NCBI GenBank assembly: GCA_016218905.1
Contig: JACRCS010000076.1
Location: 1-9,861 of the forward strand
Direction of reading: 5' to 3'
Origin: Deltaproteobacteria bacterium
GTDB lineage: Bacteria; Desulfobacterota_C; Deferrisomatia; Deferrisomatales; JACRMM01
DNA: 9,861 bases
Shown here: piece after piece, positions 1-5,776 of the stretch
How the letters are laid out: each line of letters starts with the position of its first letter
Numbering within the stretch: position 1 is the stretch's first letter
Notes under the pieces: generated by a model
Seen by the model: only the letters and a program-made list of their open reading frames with translations
Databases searched by the model: none
Told to the model about the DNA's origin: nothing
Program-made: the position numbers and the translations under genes

Positions 1-579
1 ATGGCCGTCGGCCTTTTGGTCCTGGTTCTTCTCAGCTCGTTCCAGGCCCATAGGAGCATGAAAGAAAGAACTCGGGTCGAGGAGCAACTCAGGCGGCTTT
101 CGCTGACCGATCACCTGACGGGCTTGTACAACCGGAGAGGGTTCCTCGCCCTGTCAGAACAGCAGATGCGAGTTGCGATGCGCGACCAGAAGCCCATGAT
201 GGTCATTTCTGCGGACCTCGACGGGCTCAAGGAAATCAATGACACGTTCGGTCACAAAGAAGGCGACACATCAATAATAGAAACGAGCCAAATCCTCAGG
301 GAGAGCTTTCGCAAATCAGATGTCATCGCTCGAATTGGAGGTGACGAATTCGCTATATTGCTGACAGGTGGAGAGGCTGAGTTCGAGAGTAGTAAGATCA
401 TTGCCAGGTTAAATAATGTTGTAGGGAAGTATAATCTGAAGAGCTCTAAAAAGTATCGTATTGAGGTGAGTGTTGGATTTGCCTATTTAGATGTGTCTAG
501 CCTATACACGTTGGAAGAGTTACTGCATCGGGCCGATACTATGATGTACGAACAGAAGCGACTGAAGAGAGGTTCATGA
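1..579 (+). CDS. GGDEF-domain diguanylate cyclase, C-terminal part (5' end probably outside window)
   Basis: The visible 192 residues are a short hydrophobic segment (about residues 2-14, rich in V and L), a linker, and a complete GGDEF domain (about 33-188). Its family makes the second messenger cyclic di-GMP from two GTP at the inner membrane. The signature GGDEF is at residues 113-117. The sequence RKSD at 104-107, five residues before it, fits the inhibitory I-site RxxD that binds product, so the domain looks active and feedback-controlled. DHLTGLYNRR near 37-46 is the usual start of the domain. The frame is open from the first base and the hydrophobic segment looks like the last membrane helix of a larger sensor, so the ATG at base 1 may be internal. 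Rows 241-540 are only about 37-47 % GC by hand count, against above 70 % in the downstream operon, so this gene is probably unrelated to it. Confidence 0.9.
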   Translation: MAVGLLVLVLLSSFQAHRSMKERTRVEEQLRRLSLTDHLTGLYNRRGFLALSEQQMRVAMRDQKPMMVISADLDGLKEINDTFGHKEGDTSIIETSQILRESFRKSDVIARIGGDEFAILLTGGEAEFESSKIIARLNNVVGKYNLKSSKKYRIEVSVGFAYLDVSSLYTLEELLHRADTMMYEQKRLKRGS

Positions 580-637
580 AGTGGTTCAAATAAGCAACCC
601 GCATGCCGTGATACCGGGACGTCGGTGCTCGGGGAGT

Positions 638-659
638 TGACCCCTGTTCACGCGGGTCA
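638..659. repeat. Short inverted repeat TGACCC-N10-GGGTCA, possible operator
   Basis: TGACCC at 638-643 is exactly mirrored by GGGTCA at 654-659, with a 10-base spacer. It lies about 60 bases upstream of the candidate -35 box. The arrangement could be a dimeric regulator site, but a 6-base match in GC-rich DNA can arise by chance and no regulator gene is identified. Confidence 0.25.
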
Positions 660-720
660 GGAGACGACGCTCGCCTGGGCGTGCCGGGTTGGCGGAGCCC
701 TGGATGGGGAGGTTGTATCC

Positions 721-750
721 TTGAGGCGAGCGCCGGCGCGCGTGTATTCT
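721..750 (+). promoter_or_regulatory. Candidate sigma-70-type promoter for the operon
   Basis: TTGAGG at 721-726 (4 of 6 matches to TTGACA) and TATTCT at 745-750 (4 of 6 matches to TATAAT) are separated by 18 bases. They lie about 115 bases before the ACP start. This is the best promoter-like pair I see in the leader, and the downstream genes are so close together that one promoter here could serve them all. High-GC organisms often use divergent promoters, so this is a suggestion only. Confidence 0.35.
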
Positions 751-751
751 A

Positions 752-775
752 GGGACCCTGGCCCTCCCGGGTCCC
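752..775. repeat. Hairpin-forming inverted repeat at the presumed transcript start
   Basis: GGGACCC at 752-758 and GGGTCCC at 769-775 are perfect reverse complements with a 10-base loop. The repeat begins two bases after the candidate -10 box, so it would overlap the transcription start or form a 5' end hairpin in the mRNA. No T-tract follows, so it is not a standard terminator. Confidence 0.35.
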
Positions 776-852
776 CTCTCGCGCTCCGCCTTCGGCTCCT
801 TGAACGCGCGGTGCCGGAGCCTGCTGCTCCTGACCGGGGTAACCGACCATCC

Positions 853-857
853 AAGGA
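853..857 (+). promoter_or_regulatory. Ribosome binding site of the ACP gene
   Basis: AAGGA lies nine bases before the ATG at 867. This is a normal Shine-Dalgarno spacing and supports that start. Confidence 0.5.
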
Positions 858-866
858 CGCTCGACG

Positions 867-1175
867 ATGGAACGACCCAATGAGGCTCTGCGCCGGTATC
901 TCAAGGAGCTGATCCTGCGTTCCTGCGACATCACCGAGCTCTCGCCCGACGACCTCCGCGACGAGGACCCGCTCTTTGGCACAGAGGGGCCGCTGGAGCT
1001 CACGAGCCTGGACGCGGTTGAGATTGCCATGGCGGTGGAGCATGAGTTCAAGGTGAAGATCGAGAACATGAGCTCCGCCCGAGAGTACTTCCGCTGCGTG
1101 GCAAGTCTGGCCGATCACGTGACCCGCCGTTGCGATCCCGCGCTCCTGGCGCGCGTCCTGAGCACGAGCGCCTAG
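867..1175 (+). CDS. Acyl carrier protein
   Basis: This 102-residue protein is predicted to carry acyl or polyketide chains as thioesters on a 4'-phosphopantetheine arm in the cytoplasm. The attachment motif is LTSLDAVEIA, with Ser47 as the modified serine followed by the usual LDxVE helix II. The residue before the serine is Thr rather than the usual Asp of DSL. The domain covers about residues 8-92 and is acidic, with an EHEFKVKIE segment typical of helix II-III of ACPs. It is the first gene of the operon, 21 bases upstream of the ketosynthase start, so it is the obvious carrier for the ketosynthases and for the BtrH-like acyltransferase. No phosphopantetheinyl transferase is encoded nearby, so a host enzyme must activate it. 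The family call is firm; the chain it carries is unknown. Confidence 0.9.
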   Translation: MERPNEALRRYLKELILRSCDITELSPDDLRDEDPLFGTEGPLELTSLDAVEIAMAVEHEFKVKIENMSSAREYFRCVASLADHVTRRCDPALLARVLSTSA

Positions 1176-1182
1176 GGCCGGT

Positions 1183-1187
1183 CGGAG
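1183..1187 (+). promoter_or_regulatory. Ribosome binding site that decides the ketosynthase start
   Basis: CGGAG directly abuts the ATG at 1188 (no spacing) but is nine bases from the in-frame ATG at 1197. The second ATG is therefore the likelier start. Confidence 0.5.
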
Positions 1188-1196
1188 ATGCGGCCG

Positions 1197-2357
1197 ATGC
1201 GCGTCGACCTCCGCGGCACGGCCGCCTTCTCGTGTCTGGGGCTCACGCGCACGGCGCAGGTGGAAGCACTGCGCCGGGGGCAGAGCGGCCTGGAGCCTCT
1301 GGGCCCCGGGAGCCTGTTCGGGGAGGAACGGCTGAGAGCCGGGCAGATCCCCGAGGCGGCAGCGGGCGAGGACCGGGCGCGGCGCCTGCTGGAGCTTCTG
1401 CTCGAAGAGCTCGTGGAGGACGCCGGGCTCTCGCGGCGGGAGCGCCGCGGCTGCGCGATCTTCGCCGGAGCGGCGAGCGGCATCGGCTCCTCGGAGGAGA
1501 TCGCGACCTTGGAGAAGATCCGCGCCGGGAAACCCTGGCAGTCCGATCTCCTATCGGGTGGGCCGGGTCGGTTCGCCGCCTTCGCGGCGGAGCGCCTGGG
1601 CGCACGGGGGCCGCTCTTCACATACACCACGGCGTGCACGTCCACGGCCGTGGCGCTCTTCCTGGCCGTGCGCCTGCTCCGGGCCGGCCGGGTCGAGCGC
1701 GCGGTCGTCCTCGGCATTGACGTGCTGATGAAGATCTCCATCGAGGGCTTCCGGAGCTTCCAGCTCTACTCGGAAGGGTGCTGTCGGCCCTTCGACCGTG
1801 ACCGCGACGGCCTGCAGATCGGCGAGGCGGCCGTGGGTCTGGTCCTGGAGACGAGCCGCGGCGCGAAGCCCGCCCGCTTCGGCCTCTTGGACGGGGCACT
1901 GGCTCACGACCAGAGCCACATCGCCGCCGGCTCGAACGACGGCCGCACCGCGGCCGCGCTGATGACCGAGACCCTGAGCCGCTCGGCCGTGCGGTCGGGT
2001 GAGGTTGCATCGGTGAAGGCGCACGGCACGGGAACCGTCACCAACGACCTCTCCGAGCTGCGGGGCCTGGCGGCTGCCTTCGGCGCCCCGGTGCCGCCCT
2101 TCGCCTCCCTCAAGGGAGCCCTGGGCCACACCCTGGGTTCTTCCGCGGCGCTGGAGACCGTGGCCTGGACGTGGTGCCTGGCGCAGGGGTTCGTGCCCGC
2201 CAGTCAGGGTTTCGCCAGACCGTGCGACGAGCTCCCCCTGGCGCCGCTCACGGAATCGCTCGGGACCGAAGGGAGGCCTGGAGTGCACCTGTGCAACGCC
2301 TTCGGCTTCGGCGGAACGTCGGTCTCGTACCTCCTGGACGACCGGGGGGCTCCGTGA
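1197..2357 (+). CDS. Beta-ketoacyl-ACP synthase (KAS I/II type), catalytically intact
   Basis: This 386-residue condensing enzyme is predicted to perform decarboxylative Claisen condensation of malonyl-ACP with an acyl thioester. The KAS I/II catalytic set is complete: Cys147 in TACTSTA, His276 in AHGTGT, Lys306 and His311 in SLKGALGHTLG, and the C-terminal GFGGT loop at 370-374. It is slightly shorter than typical FabF (about 410 residues). The start at 1197 is preferred over the ATG at 1188 because of Shine-Dalgarno spacing. The stop overlaps the GTG start of the next gene, a degenerate KS, by four bases. This fits a KS/chain-length-factor pair as in type II polyketide and aryl polyene systems, where equimolar partners form a heterodimer. 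The substrate cannot be read from the sequence. Confidence 0.93.
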   Translation: MRVDLRGTAAFSCLGLTRTAQVEALRRGQSGLEPLGPGSLFGEERLRAGQIPEAAAGEDRARRLLELLLEELVEDAGLSRRERRGCAIFAGAASGIGSSEEIATLEKIRAGKPWQSDLLSGGPGRFAAFAAERLGARGPLFTYTTACTSTAVALFLAVRLLRAGRVERAVVLGIDVLMKISIEGFRSFQLYSEGCCRPFDRDRDGLQIGEAAVGLVLETSRGAKPARFGLLDGALAHDQSHIAAGSNDGRTAAALMTETLSRSAVRSGEVASVKAHGTGTVTNDLSELRGLAAAFGAPVPPFASLKGALGHTLGSSAALETVAWTWCLAQGFVPASQGFARPCDELPLAPLTESLGTEGRPGVHLCNAFGFGGTSVSYLLDDRGAP

Positions 2358-3298
2358 GCGAGGTCGAGGCCGTGGGGGTCCGCGGCTGGGGCAGCGTGGC
2401 CGCGCGGGCGGGTTCGCTCCTGCCCGAGGACCTGGACCCCTTGTACCAGCCGCTCCTCGGCCGCAGGCTCCGCAAGGTGGGTCGGTTCATCAAGCTCGCG
2501 GTGGCCGGGGCAGCCGCGGCCGTCCACCGCTCGGGCCTCGGGACGTTTCCGACGGAGCGCACCGGTGTCTTCCTGGGGACCGGCCTCGGCAACCTGCCCG
2601 ATCTGGTGGGCTTCACCGAGGCGGTCCTCGGGGGTGAGACGGCGCCGAGCCCGACGCAGTTCGCCAACTCGGTGGGAAACGCCGGGGCGTTCTACGTCGC
2701 CCAGGCCTACGGCCTCACCGGACCCACGCTGTCGGTGAGCCAAGACGAGGTGAGCTTCGAGTGCGCCCTGCTGAGCGCGGTGGCGTTGTTCGAGGCCGGC
2801 GACCTGGACGTTGCCCTCGTGGGCGGGGTCGACGTCTACTGGCCCGGAGAGGCGGCCCAGCGGGCCCGGATGGGGTATGGACCCCACGAGCCCCCGTTCC
2901 TGGGCGAGGGCTCGGGCTGGGTGGTACTGGAGAGACGTTCCGAGCACTCGGCGGCGGAACTGGCCGAGGTCTCGGTCTCCCTTCCTGACGACCCGGGGGT
3001 GCCGGGGGACTGGGTTCGGCATCTGGCCGACCCGCCTGTTCCCGCGCCGACGATGATCTGCCTGGGGACGCGGCTCGGAGCCCGGGCGGAGGACCTGAAG
3101 GACAGCTTGCCGCCCCACGCATCACTTATCGAGTCGGGTTTCGGCACCTACCTGGCCGAGAGCGGCGCGAACCTGTGCGTGCTGCTGGACCGCGCGGCCG
3201 CCGGGTGGGGGTCACTGCACACGGCGGCCGAGACGCGGGAGGGGCTTCGGGGCAGGGTGTCGGTGCGCGCCGCGGGGCGGAAGGGCGGGCCGGGGTGA
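2354..3298 (+). CDS. Degenerate ketosynthase, chain-length-factor-like partner
   Basis: This 314-residue protein has a thiolase-fold pattern but cannot condense. Aligned by eye with the preceding KS, the segment SVSQDEVSFECALLSAVALF (127-146) matches its active-site helix, and Glu132 sits where the catalytic Cys belongs. The stretch between the central strand ending VVLE (190-193) and the C-terminal SGFGT loop (261-265) is only about 67 residues, against about 150 in the KS, so both active-site His motifs are gone. Chain-length factors of type II polyketide synthases also lack the Cys and pair with an active KS to form the chain tunnel. Gene order and four-base overlaps with both neighbours support that role. 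The GTG start at 2354 is chosen because the longer frame from 2171 lies wholly inside the KS gene. An alternative is a structural KS-like protein with another role. Confidence 0.8.
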   Translation: MSEVEAVGVRGWGSVAARAGSLLPEDLDPLYQPLLGRRLRKVGRFIKLAVAGAAAAVHRSGLGTFPTERTGVFLGTGLGNLPDLVGFTEAVLGGETAPSPTQFANSVGNAGAFYVAQAYGLTGPTLSVSQDEVSFECALLSAVALFEAGDLDVALVGGVDVYWPGEAAQRARMGYGPHEPPFLGEGSGWVVLERRSEHSAAELAEVSVSLPDDPGVPGDWVRHLADPPVPAPTMICLGTRLGARAEDLKDSLPPHASLIESGFGTYLAESGANLCVLLDRAAAGWGSLHTAAETREGLRGRVSVRAAGRKGGPG

Positions 3299-4212
3299 AG
3301 AGAGTCCTGGTCGTGTGCTACAGCCAGACCGGGCAACTGCGGCGCTGCGCCGAAAGCCTCGTGGCGCCACTTCGAGACGACCCGGACGTGGCGGTCACCT
3401 TCGTCGAGCCGGAGCCCGAGTCTCCGTACCCCTTCCCCTGGGGCCTGCGGGCCTTTCTCGGCGTCTTCCCCGAGTCGGTCCTGGGGGAGCCGCCGCGCCT
3501 GAAGCCTCTGGCCCTGGAGAGCGCCGGGACCTACGATCTCGTGGTCCTGTGCTACCAGCCGTGGTTCCTGTCTCCGTCGCTGCCGGTGGTGGGGTTCTTG
3601 GCGTCGCCGGCGGCCGACGTCCTCCGGGGCGCCCCCGTGGTGGTGCTCTGCACCTGCCGCAACATGTGGCAGCGCGCCTGGCTGGAGCTGCGGCGGCAGG
3701 TGGAGGCTCGCGGCGGCCGGGTGATCGACCACCTGGTCCTGGAGGACCAGGGGCCGGACTGGACGACCTTCTACGCGACCCCTCGGTGGCTCCTGACCGG
3801 GAAGAAGGAAGGGGGCCCGTTTCCCCCGGCCGGCGTCTCGGAGCGAGACATCGCGGCGCTTCGTCGACCGGGCGAACGAATCCTGGGTGCCCTGCTCTCG
3901 GGCCAGCTCGCCGGCTCGATCTTCGCCCGCACAGGAGAGAAGACGGTGATCGTGAAGGGCCGCTATCTGATCCCTGAGATGGCGGCGAAGGCGCTCTTTC
4001 GCCTGTGGGCCCGAGGAATCCGCTCGGCCGGTGCGCGCTTTCCGGGCCTTCGCTACCCGCTGGGGATGCTGTGGTTCGCGTGGCTCGTCGCTTCGCTTCC
4101 CCTCATGCCCCTGTTCATCATCGCAGGCGTCGCCCTGCGGGTCCTTCGCCCGGCGTGGCATCGAGCACGCATCGCGGAGCTCGCCGAGCCGTCGGGAGGA
4201 TGGGTCCAGTGA
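3295..4212 (+). CDS. darA: DarA-like protein (dialkylresorcinol condensing enzyme family), flavodoxin-fold
   Basis: This 305-residue protein begins VKRVLVVCYSQTGQL, a flavodoxin-type first strand and phosphate-binding loop (SQTG at 10-13). Further Rossmann-like strands follow at about 80-87 (YDLVVLCY) and 113-121 (APVVVLCTC). Near the C-terminus, about residues 256-284, is a long hydrophobic stretch that could be one or two membrane segments. From memory this pattern, directly upstream of a DarB-type ketosynthase, matches proteins annotated as DarA in dialkylresorcinol and flexirubin clusters, where DarA acts with DarB in forming the resorcinol ring, probably in cyclisation. The GTG start at 3295 is preferred: it overlaps the previous stop as GTGA, has GGAAGGG nine bases upstream and gives the expected N-terminus. 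A different flavodoxin-like oxidoreductase is the main alternative. Confidence 0.7.
   Translation: MKRVLVVCYSQTGQLRRCAESLVAPLRDDPDVAVTFVEPEPESPYPFPWGLRAFLGVFPESVLGEPPRLKPLALESAGTYDLVVLCYQPWFLSPSLPVVGFLASPAADVLRGAPVVVLCTCRNMWQRAWLELRRQVEARGGRVIDHLVLEDQGPDWTTFYATPRWLLTGKKEGGPFPPAGVSERDIAALRRPGERILGALLSGQLAGSIFARTGEKTVIVKGRYLIPEMAAKALFRLWARGIRSAGARFPGLRYPLGMLWFAWLVASLPLMPLFIIAGVALRVLRPAWHRARIAELAEPSGGWVQ
4194..4199 (+). promoter_or_regulatory. Ribosome binding site that decides the DarB-like start
   Basis: GGGAGG touches the ATG at 4200 with no spacing but is nine bases from the in-frame GTG at 4209. The GTG also overlaps the previous stop codon as GTGA, as at three other junctions here. The GTG start is therefore favoured. 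Confidence 0.6.
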
Positions 4213-5360
4213 ACGCCTATATCAACGCGACCGCCTCATTCCTGCCGAACGCCCCGGTTTCCGGGGCGGACATCGAGAAGGTCCTCGGCATGGTCGGGGG
4301 CCGCCCTTCCGTGGCCCGGGCCCGGATCCTGCGGTCCAACGGGATCGCGACGCGGTACTACGCCGTCGATCCGGACACCGGGAGGCCCACCCACACCAAC
4401 GCCGAGCTCACGGCCGAGGCGGTGCGCGAGCTCGAGCGGCGTTCCGGCCTGAGGCTCGGCGAGGAGATGGATCTCTTGGCCTGCGGAACCGCCACCCCGG
4501 ACCAGTTCATGCCCTCCCACGGGTCCATGGTCCACGGCGAGCTCCGGACCCCGCCCTGCGAGGTCTTCACCACGTCGGGCGCCTGCTGCGCCAGCTCGGC
4601 GGCCCTCAAGTACGCCAGCTTGGCCGTCGCGTCCGGGGCGGCGCGCCACGCGGTCGTCACCGGCTCGGAGACCTGTTCCTCGGTCATGCGTGCCCACCAC
4701 TTCGAGCCGGAGATCGCCGGACGCGTCCGGGCCCTGGAGGAGAAGCCCTATCTGGCCTTCGAACACGACTTCCTGCGCTACATGCTCTCCGACGGCGCCG
4801 GTGCCTTCCTCTTGGAGCCCGAGCCCAAACGGCGCACCGAGTGGCCGAGTCTTCGGATCGAGTGGATCGATTTCCTCTCGTTCGGCGGGGAGACGGAGGT
4901 CTGCATGTACCACGGTGGCGTGAAGGAGGGCTCGCGGTTCGTGGGGTGGAAGGCGGTGGAGGACTCCCATGAGCGGGTTCGCCGCGGCTGCTTCAACTTT
5001 GGGCAGGACGCGCGGCTGCTCGCCCGCCAGATCGGCCCGCTCATGGCCGAGGGTCTCCGTCGCACCGTGGCGAAGCACGAGCTCAAGGCGGACGACATCG
5101 CCTGGTTCCTTCCCCACTACTCCTCCTACTTCTTCCGACCCGAGTTCGAGCGGCAGCTCGGGGAGGCGGGGCTGCCCGTGCCTCCGGAGCGGCACTTCAC
5201 AAACCTCGCGGAGAAGGGCAACACCGGGTCGGCCTCGGTGTTCCTGATGCTCGACGACCTCCTCACGTCGGGCAGGGTTCGGGAGCGTCAGCAGATCCTC
5301 TGCTTCGTGCCCGAGAGTGCCCGGTTCTCCGTGGCCTTCCTGCTTCTCAGGGCCTGCTGA
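4209..5360 (+). CDS. darB: StlD/DarB-family beta-ketoacyl synthase (KAS III-like)
   Basis: This 383-residue FabH-like ketosynthase carries the N-terminal signature NAYINATASFLPN, then VLGMVGGRPS and NGIATRYYA. I recognise these as the StlD/DarB family, which couples two fatty-acyl-derived units into the cyclohexanedione precursor of dialkylresorcinols or stilbenes. The catalytic triad appears complete: Cys126 in TSGACCASSAALKYA, His303 in LPHYSSYF and Asn338 in EKGNTGSAS. A second cysteine follows directly at 127. The protein is longer than FabH (about 320 residues), as expected for the family; the extra length includes the segment at about 165-190. The start is GTG 4209, giving a GTGA overlap with the DarA-like gene. 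In the pathway it would accept a beta-ketoacyl chain from the ACP plus a second acyl thioester. The substrates are unknown. Confidence 0.85.
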   Translation: MNAYINATASFLPNAPVSGADIEKVLGMVGGRPSVARARILRSNGIATRYYAVDPDTGRPTHTNAELTAEAVRELERRSGLRLGEEMDLLACGTATPDQFMPSHGSMVHGELRTPPCEVFTTSGACCASSAALKYASLAVASGAARHAVVTGSETCSSVMRAHHFEPEIAGRVRALEEKPYLAFEHDFLRYMLSDGAGAFLLEPEPKRRTEWPSLRIEWIDFLSFGGETEVCMYHGGVKEGSRFVGWKAVEDSHERVRRGCFNFGQDARLLARQIGPLMAEGLRRTVAKHELKADDIAWFLPHYSSYFFRPEFERQLGEAGLPVPPERHFTNLAEKGNTGSASVFLMLDDLLTSGRVRERQQILCFVPESARFSVAFLLLRAC

Positions 5361-5362
5361 TA

Positions 5363-5776
5363 ATGCGGGAGGACGAAGTCCCCCGGGACCCGGGCTTCCT
5401 GGAGGGTTTCCAGCGGGGCACGTACGCGCTGGATGCCTCGGGCCGCTACACCCTCGTCCCCACGCCCGGGTGGCAGGCGGAGACGGCGGTTACGACCGTG
5501 GCCCTGCAGGAGCAGGATCGCCTTCTGCGTCGATACTGGGAGCTCGCCCGAGCGGGCCGGCGAAGCCCGCTCGCCTACCACATGGCTCGCCGACAGATGA
5601 CGCCGAAACTGCTGGCCCGCCACATGGGCCTCGCCCGCCTGCGCGTCGCCTGGCACCTGCGGCCCCGCGGCTTTCGCCGGATGCCGCTTGAGCTTGCGCT
5701 TTGCTACTGCGCCTGTCTGGACCTGCCGATCCAGGAGCTCCTCCAGGTCCCGGACGTGCCGGGGACGTTCCTGTGA
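5363..5776 (+). CDS. Small conserved-looking protein with HTH-like C-terminus, function unknown
   Basis: This 137-residue protein starts two bases after the DarB-like stop and ends in a GTGA overlap with the BtrH-like gene, so it belongs to the operon. The N-terminal half (about 11-60) has a YALDASGRYTLVPTPGW motif and an acidic helix. The C-terminal half (about 69-128) reads SPLAYHMARRQMTPKLLARH and then LPIQELLQVP, with spacing resembling an XRE-type helix-turn-helix (approx. 79-127). That match is weak and the usual DNA-contact residues are not clear. I have an uncertain memory of similar proteins beside StlD/DarB genes. It has no signal peptide and three close cysteines (C114, C116, C118). 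It could be a regulator, an adaptor or a pathway accessory protein; the sequence does not decide between them. Confidence 0.7.
   Translation: MREDEVPRDPGFLEGFQRGTYALDASGRYTLVPTPGWQAETAVTTVALQEQDRLLRRYWELARAGRRSPLAYHMARRQMTPKLLARHMGLARLRVAWHLRPRGFRRMPLELALCYCACLDLPIQELLQVPDVPGTFL

Larger units (their letters stand above)
580..866 (+). other. Gene-free leader between the GGDEF gene and the biosynthetic operon
   Basis: These 287 bases carry no ORF I would defend; an open frame at 625-912 runs out of frame into the ACP gene and resembles no family. Base composition rises here from the lower-GC GGDEF gene to the GC-rich operon. The leader holds a promoter candidate (721-750), a hairpin just after it (752-775) and a small dyad further upstream (638-659). 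I see no T-rich intrinsic terminator for the GGDEF gene. Confidence 0.6.

Noticed and set aside
637..665. TTGACC at 637 as a -35 box
   Set aside because: No acceptable -10 hexamer lies 16-19 bases downstream (the 17-base position reads GGAGAC).
625..912. A 95-codon open frame in the leader
   Set aside because: It overlaps the ACP start out of frame, has no family resemblance, and covers the promoter and dyad region.
4005..4208. Longer N-terminus for the DarB-like ketosynthase
   Set aside because: The added residues are an out-of-frame reading of the DarA-like gene, and the family N-terminus begins at the GTG at 4209.
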